A stretch of 64,000 bases of DNA from Streptomyces cellulosae (GCF_000721105.1 NZ_JOEV01000004.1:62001-126000); one strand, 5' to 3'. Shown: positions 1-8,832, counted from the stretch's first letter. Translations and numbers: made by a program. The notes: generated by a model from the letters alone, not told the origin.

Positions 1-600
1 CGCCGGGTCACCGGCGTGCAGCAGGGACGCACGATCTTCAATCTCACCGCCTCCTTTCACAAGCCTGAACAGGGGAGTTTCGAGCACCAGCTGCCGCCGG
101 CCCGCGAGGTCCCGGACCCGGAGTCCCTGCCGACGGTCTCGGACGAGATCCGAGAACATCTGGGCTCGCTGCCCGAGCAGTTGGAGCGGATGGCCCGGCG
201 CCAGCCCTTCGACATCCGCTATGTGGACCGGCTGCGCTGGAGCCCCGAGAAGATCAAGGACGCCGAACCGCGCAGCGCGGTGTGGATGCGCGCGGTCGGG
301 CCGCTGGGCGACGACCCGCTGGTGCACACCTGCGCGCTGACCTACGCGAGCGACATGACTCTCCTGGACGCCGTGCGCATCCCGGTCGAACCCCTGTGGG
401 GTCCGCGGGGATTCGACATGGCGTCGCTGGACCACGCCATGTGGTTCCACCGGCCCTTCCGCGCGGACGAGTGGTTCCTCTACGACCAGGAGTCCCCGAT
501 CGCGACGGGCGGGCGGGGGCTGGCCCGGGGCCGGATCTACGACCTGGAGGGCCGGCTGCTCGTGTCGGTCGTCCAGGAGGGGCTGTTCAGGGCGTTGTAG
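1..600 (+). CDS. tesB: Acyl-CoA thioesterase II (TesB-like), 5' end missing
   Basis: This is the C-terminal two thirds (199 codons) of a TesB-type double-hotdog thioesterase, which hydrolyses acyl-CoA to free fatty acid and CoA. The frame is open from the first base, so the start lies upstream; the GTG at 16 is an internal valine in the family motif VQQGRTIFNL. The second hotdog is complete: ASDMTLLDAV, SLDHAMWFHRPF, DEWFLYDQESP and SVVQEGLFR match the regions that carry the catalytic Asp, Thr/Ser and Gln in E. coli TesB. The stop overlaps the 3' end of the convergent DUF6397 gene by 14 bases. Confidence 0.88.
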   Translation, partial: RRVTGVQQGRTIFNLTASFHKPEQGSFEHQLPPAREVPDPESLPTVSDEIREHLGSLPEQLERMARRQPFDIRYVDRLRWSPEKIKDAEPRSAVWMRAVGPLGDDPLVHTCALTYASDMTLLDAVRIPVEPLWGPRGFDMASLDHAMWFHRPFRADEWFLYDQESPIATGGRGLARGRIYDLEGRLLVSVVQEGLFRAL

Positions 601-1513
601 GCCGGGGTTTGCCACGGCGCAGCCAGCCCAGCCGTTTGCGGGGCGGCAGCGGCTCCTCGGACACGGGCACATCACGGGACGTCTCGACGGATGAGTCCCG
701 GTGTGCCACGGCCGGGGCCGGTTGTGCCGTGGGACGCGGACGGGGCGCAGGTCGATGCTCGCGCGCCTCTTCCAGAGTCCGTGTCAGGTCGGCCCTCAGC
801 CAACCGATCTCGTCCGGGGCGTCCGCCGTCATGATCCGCTCCGCCAGGTGTGCGGCGGGTGAACCCGGGGCGCCGTGGGAGGGTGGCCCGGGCCGGAAGC
901 GGTTCAGCTGCGAGCGTTCGTAGGGGTCCGGGACGAGTTCCGCGATCTGGACCGGGTCGAGGAAGGCTGCCACGGCCCCGGCCTGTTCCCACGGGTCCTC
1001 GGCCTGCCGCAGCAGGAAGCCGAGGTGCCGGCCGCGCCAGTTGCGGGGGCGCAGATCCAGACCGGCCTCCAACTGACCCCGCAATCCTTCGGGCATGCGG
1101 TCCTTCAGCAGGCGCGAGTTCTTCTCGTCGGCCGCGAACTGCCGTAGCTCCTCGGCCAGATACTGCCAGACCACCGTTCGGTACCGGTTCAGATAGAAGG
1201 TCACCGGTACGACCAGGCCCAGGCGTGCCAGGCGGGTGAACCTGCCCGGTGGCACGTCCATGACGGCCGCGCCTTCCGTGGCTCCCACGGCTTTCACCCG
1301 CCTGCGCAGGGAATCGGGGAAGTCTTCACCCGCGCTCAGCCGGTCGATCTCGGAGCGGGGCACGCGTCGGCCGCCGCCTTCGTCGGGCAGGGTGCGGATG
1401 TGACCGAGGTGCACGGCGAGGTCGAACTCACCCCGCCTCAGGCCCAGTTCGCGAGCGGCGCGGCTGGGCGCGCAGGAGAGGTGGTGCGGTTTCGTGGTGG
1501 TGTCGGTCGGCAT
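587..1513 (-). CDS. DUF6397 family protein
   Basis: A 308-residue protein that I recognise as the Streptomyces DUF6397 family, of unknown function. The N-terminal third (CAPSRAARELGLRRGEFDLA, then a GGRRVPRSEIDRL segment) resembles a helix-turn-helix or excisionase-like fold. A second copy-like segment follows (MDVPPGRFTRLARLGLVVPV), then the conserved FYLNRYRTVVWQYLAEEL and LRPRNWRGRHLGFLLRQ blocks. The C-terminal 60 residues are proline and arginine rich and look disordered. It overlaps the thioesterase gene tail to tail. DNA binding is inference from the two HTH-like segments only. Confidence 0.75.
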   Translation of the reverse strand: MPTDTTTKPHHLSCAPSRAARELGLRRGEFDLAVHLGHIRTLPDEGGGRRVPRSEIDRLSAGEDFPDSLRRRVKAVGATEGAAVMDVPPGRFTRLARLGLVVPVTFYLNRYRTVVWQYLAEELRQFAADEKNSRLLKDRMPEGLRGQLEAGLDLRPRNWRGRHLGFLLRQAEDPWEQAGAVAAFLDPVQIAELVPDPYERSQLNRFRPGPPSHGAPGSPAAHLAERIMTADAPDEIGWLRADLTRTLEEAREHRPAPRPRPTAQPAPAVAHRDSSVETSRDVPVSEEPLPPRKRLGWLRRGKPRPTTP

Positions 1514-1639
1514 GGCCGGTCTCCCCCGTGGAGTCAGTGCTCACGCTGTGTGCGCTCGCCGTGACAAAAACCGTAGCCGGTCGGCCGGACATCGCGGCAA
1601 GCCTGTGGATAACTCCGCGGGGAATGACGAATCAGCAGG

Positions 1640-2053
1640 TCAGAGCTCCGTGGACGGGCTCCGCTCGGGCTGCCGGGCGTCCACCGCGAGATGCTCGCCG
1701 ACCCGGTTGACGAGCAGGGTCATCTCGTAGGCGATCAGGCCGATGTCGGCCTCCGCGCCGCTGAGTACGCACAGGCAGCTGCCGGTACCCGCGGCGGTGA
1801 CGAACAGCACCGCGTCGTCGAACTCGACCATGGTCTGCCGCACCCGGCCCGCTCCGAAGTGCCGTCCCGAGCCCTTGGCCAGGCTGTGCAGTCCGGACGA
1901 GACGGCGGCGAGATGCTCCGCGTCCTCGCGGCGCAGTCCCGTGCTCGCCTCCGTCACCAGCCCGTCGTTGGACAGGACCAGAGCGTGCCGCACGTGTTCC
2001 ACGCGCTCGGTCAGGTCGTCCAGCAGCCAGCCAAGTCCCTGGTTGTGTGCCAT
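1640..2053 (-). CDS. Roadblock/LC7 domain protein (orphan CvnB-like)
   Basis: A 137-residue single-domain roadblock/LC7 protein, the family that modulates small Ras-like GTPases of the MglA/CvnD type. The order GLGWLLDDL, HALVLSNDGL, LRREDAEHLAAVSSGLHSL, GSCLCVLSGAEADIGLIAYEM and VGEHL is the usual CvnB pattern, and it is close to the second CvnB-like protein at 3886-4359. Unlike that copy it stands alone, separated from the conservon by a plus-strand flavoprotein gene. A GGGGAGAC ribosome site lies upstream of the ATG at 2053. It could provide an alternative partner for the neighbouring CvnD GTPase; that is inference. Confidence 0.88.
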   Translation of the reverse strand: MAHNQGLGWLLDDLTERVEHVRHALVLSNDGLVTEASTGLRREDAEHLAAVSSGLHSLAKGSGRHFGAGRVRQTMVEFDDAVLFVTAAGTGSCLCVLSGAEADIGLIAYEMTLLVNRVGEHLAVDARQPERSPSTEL

Positions 2054-2148
2054 GTCGCCCGTCTCCCCGTGTGACGTCTCCTCCCTGGCCGGAGGATCTG
2101 TCCCTCAGCCTTCCCCACCTCCGGGGCGCGAGCAAGGAGGATGGAGTC

Positions 2149-2577
2149 ATGGCACAGAACATGACTGACACCGAATGGCGGGATTTCGTCTCCCGCGGCA
2201 CGCGCACCGGGAAGCTGTCGACCGTACGGGCCGACGGCAGCCCGCACATCGCACCGATCTGGTTCCTGCTCGACGGGGACGACGTGGTGTTCAACACCGG
2301 CAAAAGCACGGTGAAGGGGCGCAATCTGGTCCGGGACGGCCGAGTGGCGCTGTGCGTCGACGACGACCGGCCGCCCTTCGACTTCGTCGTCCTCCAGGGC
2401 CGCGCCCGGATCACCGAGGATCCCGACGAGCTCCGGCACTGGGCCGGGCGTATCGGGGCGCGGTACATGGGCGAGGAGCGGGCCGAGGAGTTCGGCGCCC
2501 GCAACGGCGTCCCGGGTGAACTCCTCGTCCGCTTCACGGTCGACAAGGTTCTGGCGCAGAAGGCGGTCGCCGACTGA
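2149..2577 (+). CDS. PPOX-class, probably F420-dependent, flavin/deazaflavin oxidoreductase
   Basis: A 142-residue split-barrel protein of the pyridoxamine-5'-phosphate-oxidase-like superfamily. LSTVRADGSPHIAPIWF, VVFNTGKSTVKGRNL and RVALCVDDDRPPFDFVVLQG are typical of the actinobacterial PPOX-class F420-dependent enzymes, which reduce or oxidise small substrates with F420 or FMN. The start is placed at the ATG at 2149 because a strong AAGGAGG lies 8 bases before it; an upstream in-frame ATG at 2047 would add an implausible proline/serine-rich leader. Substrate cannot be read from the sequence. Divergent from the orphan roadblock gene. Confidence 0.88.
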   Translation: MAQNMTDTEWRDFVSRGTRTGKLSTVRADGSPHIAPIWFLLDGDDVVFNTGKSTVKGRNLVRDGRVALCVDDDRPPFDFVVLQGRARITEDPDELRHWAGRIGARYMGEERAEEFGARNGVPGELLVRFTVDKVLAQKAVAD

Positions 2578-2605
2578 GCGCGTCCTGCGGACCTCCCCCG
2601 TGAGA

Positions 2606-3211
2606 TCAACCCACCGAGTCGAGCAGCCGGGCGGTGTGCATCCGCCCGGCGTACTCGACCAGCCGGATCAGTACCTCCTTCCCCGAGTCCCGGTCACGGG
2701 CGTCACAGAGCACGACGGGCGTGCCGTCGTCGAGATCCAGGGCGCGTGAGACATCGCGGGCGCCGTAGCCCCGGGCACCCGCGAAGCAGTTGACGGCCAC
2801 CACGAACGGGATGTGCCGGTGCTCGAAGTAGTCCACCGCGGGAAAGCAGTCCTCCAGACGGCGGGTGTCGGCGAGGACCACCGCGCCGAGGGCTCCCTGC
2901 GACAGTTCGTCCCACAGGAACCAGAAGCGGTCCTGGCCCGGTGTGCCGAACAGGTAGAGGGACAGCCCTGAGCGGATGGTGATCCGCCCGAAGTCCATGG
3001 CGACCGTCGTGGTCACCTTCTGGTCCACGCCCTGCGTGTCGTCCACCAACTGACCGGCCTGACTGAGCAGTTCCTCGGTGCGCAGGGGGCGGATCTCGCT
3101 GACGGCGCCGACCAGGGTCGTCTTGCCCACGCCGAAACCGCCGGCGACCAGTATCTTCAGCGCCAGGGCGGTCGTCTCGTCGTCCTGGTCGTCGGAGTGC
3201 TCGGGGACCAT
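2606..3211 (-). CDS. cvnD: Conservon GTPase CvnD
   Basis: A 201-residue Ras-like P-loop GTPase, fourth member of a conservon. Walker A is GGFGVGKTT, the G3 region is GTPGQDRF, and VAVNCF stands where the G4 NKxD motif would be, as in the MglA/CvnD family. It acts at the membrane as the output of a receptor-like complex with CvnA, CvnB and CvnC. It is last in the operon, but 239 bases separate it from cvnC, far more than the 21-base and overlapping junctions upstream, so it may have its own promoter. The ribosome site before the ATG is weak (GAGAAG). Confidence 0.93.
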   Translation of the reverse strand: MVPEHSDDQDDETTALALKILVAGGFGVGKTTLVGAVSEIRPLRTEELLSQAGQLVDDTQGVDQKVTTTVAMDFGRITIRSGLSLYLFGTPGQDRFWFLWDELSQGALGAVVLADTRRLEDCFPAVDYFEHRHIPFVVAVNCFAGARGYGARDVSRALDLDDGTPVVLCDARDRDSGKEVLIRLVEYAGRMHTARLLDSVG

Positions 3212-3450
3212 CGATCACTTCTCTCGGGAGGGCCGGCAAGGGTCGCCGTCGGCGAGTGGGTGCCGCGTACGGACGGAGCGTCCGCCCACGTCTTCGGTAC
3301 GTGGATGTGACGTCAGCATGATGGCAACGGCCGCTCCCCTCCGAGGCGCTTCGACCGCTATGTGCCCGATCTGACCGACTCGTGGCCTTGTGGTGTCCGG
3401 AAGAGCGCACGAGTGGGCACGGCTCGAAACCGGGTGGCTGCGCGCGTTCA

Positions 3451-3864
3451 TCACAGGGCCCGCAGCCCTTCGATCACCTCGCGCAGAATCCGTTCGTCGG
3501 GAAGGTGCGCGGGCGGCACGGGACGGCTGACGGTGACCCAGCCGATTTCCAGGAGATCGCCGAGCAGGACCCTGACCACGCCCACGGGCAGGTCGGCGTC
3601 TGCGGCCAGTTCCGCGACCGACTGCGTCTCGGCACGGCACAGGTCGGCCAGGGCGCGGTGTTCCGGCCCGAGCACCGTGTCGTCGTCGAAGCGGGGCGCG
3701 CCCGGGTCAAGGGTGACGAGGGCGATCAGGTCGAAGCGCACCCCGGTGGGACCGGGTGTGGTGCGTCCGCCGGTCATGGCGTACGGCCGAACCAGCGGCC
3801 CGGCTTCCCCGTCGTACCACTGGCTGCCCTGCTCGTACGGGGCACCGGTCAGGTCCTCGGTCAT
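3451..3864 (-). CDS. cvnC: DUF742 protein CvnC
   Basis: A 137-residue DUF742 protein, third gene of the conservon. The family has an N-terminal RPYAMTGGRT motif, present here as VRPYAMTGGRTTP, and a winged-helix-like C-terminal half (ALADLCRAETQSVAELAADA, then PVGVVRVLLGDLLEIGWV). DUF742 proteins associate with the CvnA kinase, CvnB and CvnD, by analogy with a eukaryote-like G-protein-coupled receptor assembly described for Streptomyces conservons. It starts 21 bases after cvnB and is surely co-transcribed with it. No anomalies seen. Confidence 0.93.
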   Translation of the reverse strand: MTEDLTGAPYEQGSQWYDGEAGPLVRPYAMTGGRTTPGPTGVRFDLIALVTLDPGAPRFDDDTVLGPEHRALADLCRAETQSVAELAADADLPVGVVRVLLGDLLEIGWVTVSRPVPPAHLPDERILREVIEGLRAL

Positions 3865-3885
3865 GTGCGTGCACCGCCTTCTCGG

Positions 3886-4359
3886 TCATCCGGCGGAGGG
3901 AGGCCGCGCGTCGACGCGTGGCGGCGTGTACAGGTGCTCGCCGACCCGCTTGACCAGACGTGCCATCTCGTAGGCGACCAAACCTATGTCCGCCGTCACC
4001 GCGGTGAGGACCGCGAGGCAGGAGCCGTCGCCCGCGGCGGCCACGAAAAGGAAGCCGTCGTCCATCTCCACCATGGTCTGACGCACGCCGCCGGCGCCGA
4101 AGTGCCGGCCCGCCCCCTTGGCCAGGCTGTGGAACCCGGAGGCCACGGCGGCGAGGTGCTCCGCGTCCTCGCGGCGCAGGTCGGTCGAGGCGCCCACGGC
4201 GAGACCGTCGTTGGACAGCACCACCACGTGCCGCACCTCACTCACGCGCGACACCAAGTCGTCCAGCAGCCAGTCGAGTTCGCCGGACCTCCCCCACTCT
4301 CGGCTTCGCTCGAGCGGGGGGACCCCCATGGCGGCTCTCATGCTGGGATCCTGGATCAT
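3886..4359 (-). CDS. cvnB: Roadblock/LC7 protein CvnB
   Basis: A 157-residue roadblock/LC7 protein, second gene of the conservon. The start is set at the ATG at 4359: it overlaps the cvnA stop in an ATGA (4356-4359), and an AAGGAGA lies a few bases upstream. A longer frame to 4446 would lie wholly inside cvnA. The core (LDWLLDDLVSRV, VVLSNDGLAVGAST, REDAEHLAAVASGFHSLAKG, VTADIGLVAYEM, VKRVGEHL) is nearly the same as the orphan roadblock at 1640-2053. It probably tunes the nucleotide state of CvnD and is translationally coupled to the kinase. Confidence 0.93.
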   Translation of the reverse strand: MIQDPSMRAAMGVPPLERSREWGRSGELDWLLDDLVSRVSEVRHVVVLSNDGLAVGASTDLRREDAEHLAAVASGFHSLAKGAGRHFGAGGVRQTMVEMDDGFLFVAAAGDGSCLAVLTAVTADIGLVAYEMARLVKRVGEHLYTPPRVDARPPSAG

Positions 4360-7049
4360 GCGAGATCTCCTTCGCTGCTGTCGCTGCCCGCTGGGGAATA
4401 TGGGGTGGCATCGCGGCCGGGCTGCCTGCCGCCGCCTCGGGCCCACCCGTCGCGGTACGCCGCCATGCGGTCCCGTACGAGTTCGGGGGTACGCCGGTCG
4501 TCGGTCTCGGGGGCGGATGTCCGCACGGGTTCCTCGGCGGGTCGCTCACGCAGCTGAGGGGCGAGATGCGCCTGGCGCACCCGGCGGGGCAGGTCGTCAA
4601 GGTCCCCCGGGGAGTCGTCGGAGTTCTCCCGGGAGTCGTCGGAGCAGTCGTCCGGGGGGCGGTGAAGACGCAGGGTGGTGACTCCGGGGGGCGCGTCGTC
4701 AGGCGCAGTCCGGGCAGCACGGGCTTCTGTCATGTTCCTGGTCTCCGCCGTGTTCCTGGTCTCCGCCGTGTTCCGGGTTTCCGCCGTGTTCCGGGTCTCC
4801 GCCGTGGCGCGGGTCTCCGCCGTGGCGCGGGTGTCTGCCGTGGCGCGGGTGTCTGCCGGCGCGGGAGCCACCAGCGCGGGCCGGTCGGTCGGCGCCGGGA
4901 CGGACTCCTGGTGCTGCGAGACGTCGGGCACGCGCGCGTAGTCGTGTTCCGAGTTCCGTTCGGCGTCCGCCGTCGTGCGGGGTGAGCGTTCCGTCGCTCC
5001 TGAGTGCAGCAGAGCCGTCGGCAGCAGGACGACGGCTGTGGTGCCGCCGTAGGGCGAAGGCCGCAGGTGCACCTTGACGTCATGCCGCGCGGCGAGCCTG
5101 CTGACCACGAAGAGGCCCAGCTGATCGCTGTCGAACAGGTCGAGAGCCTCGGACTGCTCGATGCGCCGGTTGGCCTCGGTGAGCGTCTCCTTGCCCATGC
5201 CCAGACCCCGGTCCTCGACCTCTACGGCGTAGCCGTTGCCGACGGGCTCGCCGGTGATCCGCACGCGCGTGTGGGGTGGCGAGAACTGGGCGGCGTTCTC
5301 GATGATCTCGGCGAGGAGGTGGATGAGGTCTGCGACGGCCGCGCCGACAATCGACGCGTCGGGCAGTCGGCGCACCTCCACGCGCGCGTAGTCCTCGACT
5401 TCGGAGACGGCCGCACGGACCACGTTGGTCAGCGAGACCGGCATGCGCCAGGCACGGCCGGGCGCAGCCCCGGAGAGGATGATCAGGCTCTCGGCGTGGC
5501 GCCGCATCCGGGTGGTGAGGTGGTCGAGCCGGAAGAGGTCACCCAGCTCGTTCGGGTCGTCGGAGCGACGTTCCATGCTGTCGAGAAGGCTGAGCTGGCG
5601 GTGGACGAGAACCTGGCTGCGGCGGGCGAGGTTGACGAAGACCCCGGAGATGCCGCTGGCGAGTTCGGCGCGCTCGACAGCGGCCCTGAGGGCGGCGCGG
5701 TGCACGGTGGTGAGGGCCTCGGCCACCTGCCCCGTCTCGTCCTCGGCGGGCGGCCCGGGCGGGGCCTCGGCCTGGACGTCGATCTCCTCGCCGGCGCGCA
5801 GTTTCCGCATGGCCTCGGGAAGTTTGCGACCGGCGATCTCCAGCGCGCCGTTGCGCAGACTCACCAGCTCGACGACCAGGCCGCGGCCGATGCGTACGGA
5901 GATCACGAGAGAGGCGGCGACGGCCACGAGGCCGAGGAGGACGGCGGCACCGGCCGGGGTGAGCAGCCCGCGGGTGAACGGGTCGGCGCGGTCGGCCACC
6001 TCACGTCCCGCCTCCTCCTCGATCGTCCGCATGCCGTCCTGCACGCGCGCGTGCGCCGCTTCCCAGGTGGCCTGCGGCACGACGTCGACGGCGCGGGTGC
6101 CCGGGCCCTCGGCGACGACCTTGTCCTCGGTGGTGCCCACGGTGGCGTACGCGCTGCCGTCGGCGAGGTCACGCCAGGCCGCCCGTTCGGAACCGCGCAG
6201 GTCGGCCACGGCGGCGGCGGTCAGGGCACGGCGGGTTTCGACGGCACCGGTGAACAGCCGCAGGCGCTCGCCCGACAGTCCGCCGGCCAGGCGCGCGCTG
6301 CCCAGGACGACGTCCTCCTGCGCCAACGCCTCGCTCGCACGCGAGAATTCGAGCAGCACGCGCGCGTCTGAGCCGAGTTCGGCGTCCTGAATGCCCGTCA
6401 GGGCTCCCCCGACGCCGAAGGCACTGGCGATGGCCGTCGTGTACTGACCGTACGTCTCGTGCCAGCTCATCCGGTTGGCCAGTACGGCGCTGCGCAGTGC
6501 GGGCAGCCGCTCGGCGCCGGTGACGAAGGCCTTGAGCCGCTGGGACACTCCGGCGGGCAGCTCCTCGCTGTCGGCGATGGTGTCGTCGTCGCCGAGACGC
6601 AGTTTCGCCACGGCGCGGTCGGTGCGCCGGGCGAGTTGCCGCAGGCCGGCGTTCTGCCCCGCCGAGGGGTCGGTCGCATAGCGGACGGCCGCCGCACGCT
6701 CGGTCTGGAGAGCGGTCACGGCATCCGCGACGGGGGCCCGGATCGCGGAGTCCACGCGCTGCAGCTGCCTGAGCCGGGAGACGTCCTGGGCGGTGGTGAC
6801 CGTGGCGTACGCCCACAGGGCGAGCAGGGAGACGACCGGCACCATCAGCAGGCAGACGATTTTGGCTCGCACCGTCCGCGGTCGGATCCGCCAGCTTCTC
6901 CCGCGCGCGGGTATCTCGTTCGGTATCGCACCCGCGGGTTCGTCCGGGTGTTCGTCGGCGGGCTGTCCGGCGTGCGCGCGGCGACCGCGTGCGGCGGGCG
7001 GGGGCGGCGTCTCGGCGCCGGTTGTGGGGGTCCTACGCGGTGTACGCAT
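4356..7049 (-). CDS. cvnA: Conservon sensor histidine kinase CvnA with NIT domain
   Basis: An 897-residue membrane sensor kinase, first gene of the conservon. An Arg/Pro-rich cytoplasmic N-terminus leads into a membrane segment (about 62-84), a nitrate/nitrite-sensing type extracellular region, a second membrane segment (about 355-380), a HAMP-like linker and an ATPase domain. The H-box-like segment LDHLTTRMRRHAE, N-box IIENAAQFS, G1 EDRGLGM and a DQLGLFVVSRLA segment are intact. The last 230 residues are a disordered acidic/arginine tail containing seven six-residue repeats. A GAGGAGG ribosome site precedes the ATG at 7049. The stop overlaps cvnB by ATGA. Confidence 0.93.
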   Translation of the reverse strand: MRTPRRTPTTGAETPPPPAARGRRAHAGQPADEHPDEPAGAIPNEIPARGRSWRIRPRTVRAKIVCLLMVPVVSLLALWAYATVTTAQDVSRLRQLQRVDSAIRAPVADAVTALQTERAAAVRYATDPSAGQNAGLRQLARRTDRAVAKLRLGDDDTIADSEELPAGVSQRLKAFVTGAERLPALRSAVLANRMSWHETYGQYTTAIASAFGVGGALTGIQDAELGSDARVLLEFSRASEALAQEDVVLGSARLAGGLSGERLRLFTGAVETRRALTAAAVADLRGSERAAWRDLADGSAYATVGTTEDKVVAEGPGTRAVDVVPQATWEAAHARVQDGMRTIEEEAGREVADRADPFTRGLLTPAGAAVLLGLVAVAASLVISVRIGRGLVVELVSLRNGALEIAGRKLPEAMRKLRAGEEIDVQAEAPPGPPAEDETGQVAEALTTVHRAALRAAVERAELASGISGVFVNLARRSQVLVHRQLSLLDSMERRSDDPNELGDLFRLDHLTTRMRRHAESLIILSGAAPGRAWRMPVSLTNVVRAAVSEVEDYARVEVRRLPDASIVGAAVADLIHLLAEIIENAAQFSPPHTRVRITGEPVGNGYAVEVEDRGLGMGKETLTEANRRIEQSEALDLFDSDQLGLFVVSRLAARHDVKVHLRPSPYGGTTAVVLLPTALLHSGATERSPRTTADAERNSEHDYARVPDVSQHQESVPAPTDRPALVAPAPADTRATADTRATAETRATAETRNTAETRNTAETRNTAETRNMTEARAARTAPDDAPPGVTTLRLHRPPDDCSDDSRENSDDSPGDLDDLPRRVRQAHLAPQLRERPAEEPVRTSAPETDDRRTPELVRDRMAAYRDGWARGGGRQPGRDATPYSPAGSDSSEGDLA
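4733..4858 (-). repeat. 18-bp tandem repeat, seven units, inside cvnA
   Basis: Seven consecutive 18-bp units (4733-4750, 4751-4768 and so on to 4858) share the plus-strand pattern tgttcctggtctccgccg with drift to tggcgcgggtgtctgccg. They encode six-residue units of the type ETRNTA, ETRATA and DTRATA in the cytoplasmic tail of CvnA. The period is a multiple of three, so unit gain or loss would keep the frame. Confidence 0.95.
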
Positions 7050-7126
7050 GGCCTCCTCGCTCGGGGAGTGGGTCGGGGGCTGGCCGTCCGCGCGGTGGCG
7101 GGTGAGGGAATACCACTGGGTGGCCG

Positions 7127-7897
7127 CTAGAGGGCCGTGCTCTCGACCTGCTGGGCCGAGGCGGATGCCCGGCGCTCCCCCGTGGTCGGCGACAGAGCGA
7201 CGAAGGCAGAGGTCAGGAAGAGGTAGGACCCGAGACCGACGGCGAGGGGGAAGATGAACTGCATCGCCGTGGCCCCGGGCAGAGAGGCCCCGGAGGGCAC
7301 CACGCGCACACTCACCGCGAACATTCCGGTGTAGTGCATGCTGCTCACCGCCGCCCCCATGATCAGGGAGGCGATGGTGACCGCGACGGGTGACTTGATG
7401 TTGAGTCCCGCCCAGAGGGCCGCCGTCGCCGCGACGACGGCGATCAGGACGGAGAGACCGACGAGCACCGGGTCGTAGGAGACGTCACCGTGCAGGCGTA
7501 CCGCCGCCATGCCCAGGTAGTGCATGCTCGCCACGCCGGCCCCTGTGGTGAGCCCGCCGAGGAAGAGGGCGCGCGTGCGGTCGTGGCTGTAGCCGACGGC
7601 GAAGACGCCGGCGCAGACGACCAGCATGGCGACCAGCAGGCTCACGATCGTGAGCGGTACGTCATAGCGGATGTCGGTGCCGCTGACGCTGAAGCCGAGC
7701 ATCGCCACGAAGTGCATGGTCCAGATGCCGGTGCCGATCGCGGAGGCCGCGGTGACGAGCCAGTTCCGTCGCGACCGGCCGGTGGCGCCGAGCGCGCGGA
7801 CGGTGCAGCGCAGCCCGAGAGCGGCGCCTATGCAAGCCATCACGTATGACAGCGCGGGGGTCAGCCACCCCAGGGCGGCGTGGTCCAGGTGTCCCAT
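7127..7897 (-). CDS. MHYT-domain integral membrane sensor
   Basis: A 256-residue membrane protein with seven predicted helices and three MHYT-type repeats: WTMHFVAML, ASMHYLGMA and SSMHYTGMF. In this family the Met/His/Tyr residues are proposed to bind a metal, probably copper, and to sense diatomic gases or redox state. There is no attached GGDEF, EAL or kinase domain, which is the common stand-alone form in Streptomyces. It lies 77 bases upstream of cvnA on the same strand, so the two membrane sensors might be transcribed together; that is inference. Confidence 0.92.
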   Translation of the reverse strand: MGHLDHAALGWLTPALSYVMACIGAALGLRCTVRALGATGRSRRNWLVTAASAIGTGIWTMHFVAMLGFSVSGTDIRYDVPLTIVSLLVAMLVVCAGVFAVGYSHDRTRALFLGGLTTGAGVASMHYLGMAAVRLHGDVSYDPVLVGLSVLIAVVAATAALWAGLNIKSPVAVTIASLIMGAAVSSMHYTGMFAVSVRVVPSGASLPGATAMQFIFPLAVGLGSYLFLTSAFVALSPTTGERRASASAQQVESTAL

Positions 7898-8041
7898 GGC
7901 TCCGGGACGCTAGTCCGGGCAGGTGCGCACAAAGGGGGCGCATTTCGAAAGGTGGTGGAATATGACCCAGAGATGCACCTGAACGATCGCATGGCGCTCG
8001 AACGCGTGCACAGGAACGCCCATCCCTGTCGGTGAGGAATC

Positions 8042-8650
8042 ATGCGGACCATGAACGACGACCACACAGGTGTGCAGGAGTTCTTCACCGCCCGCGCCGC
8101 CGACTGGGACAGCCGGTTCCCCGACGACGGTCCCGCCTTTGCCGCCGCGGTCGCGGAGCTGGGCCTGCGCGAGGGCGACCGCGTGCTCGACGCCGGCTGC
8201 GGCACGGGACGCGCCCTGAAGCCGCTACGGGCGGCCGTGGGGCCCTCGGGAGTGGTCCTGGGCGCCGATCTGACCCCCGCCATGCTTCAGGCCGCCGTAC
8301 GGGCCGGACGGGACCGGGACGGGCGGCTGCTGCTCGCCGACGTGACCGCGATGCCGCTGCGCTCGGAGTCACTCGCAGCCGTGTTCGGTGCGGGCCTCGT
8401 CTCCCATTTGCCTCATCCTGCCGATAACCTGCGCGAGTTGGGGCGCGTGGTGCGTCCCGGCGGCTCGCTGGCGCTGTTCCACCCCATCGGCAGGGCCGCG
8501 CTGGCCGCGCGTCAGGGCCGGCGGATCGCCCCGGAGGACCTGCGTGCCGAGCCCCGTCTGCGGCCCCTGCTGGCCGGTGCGGGGTGGCGCATGACGTCGT
8601 ACGTCGACGAGGACGACCGCTTCCTGGTCCTGGCCGTACGCGAGGGCTGA
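8042..8650 (+). CDS. Class I SAM-dependent methyltransferase
   Basis: A 202-residue methyltransferase of the Methyltransf_11/UbiE-like type. SAM-binding motif I is VLDAGCGTG, followed by the acidic end of strand 2 (LGADLTPAML), LLLADVTAMPLRSESLAAVF and the post-motif segment LRELGRVVRPGGSLALFHP. The substrate is unknown. The start at 8042 has a GTGAGG six to ten bases upstream; ATG at 8051 is an alternative. It is divergent from the MHYT gene across 144 bases and shows no operon partner downstream. Confidence 0.87.
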   Translation: MRTMNDDHTGVQEFFTARAADWDSRFPDDGPAFAAAVAELGLREGDRVLDAGCGTGRALKPLRAAVGPSGVVLGADLTPAMLQAAVRAGRDRDGRLLLADVTAMPLRSESLAAVFGAGLVSHLPHPADNLRELGRVVRPGGSLALFHPIGRAALAARQGRRIAPEDLRAEPRLRPLLAGAGWRMTSYVDEDDRFLVLAVREG

Positions 8651-8832
8651 CGCACCCGGCCTGTCCGGGCGGACCCGGAGACGCGACGTCCGAGCCGTTC
8701 GCGTGGCTCTTCGCGTCGCGCGAAAGGCTTCGCCGCCCCCGCCCCCTTCTGCCGCCAAAGCTCCAACTCTACGGTGAGTAGCAGGAGATGCACGCGTTCG
8801 GCCAGGGCAACCACCCAGGGGAGGCGGTCAGC

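Noticed and set aside
3382..4557. 391-codon plus-strand frame across cvnC and cvnB
   Set aside because: Shadow of the conservon genes, which carry recognised domains and the overlap with cvnA on the minus strand.
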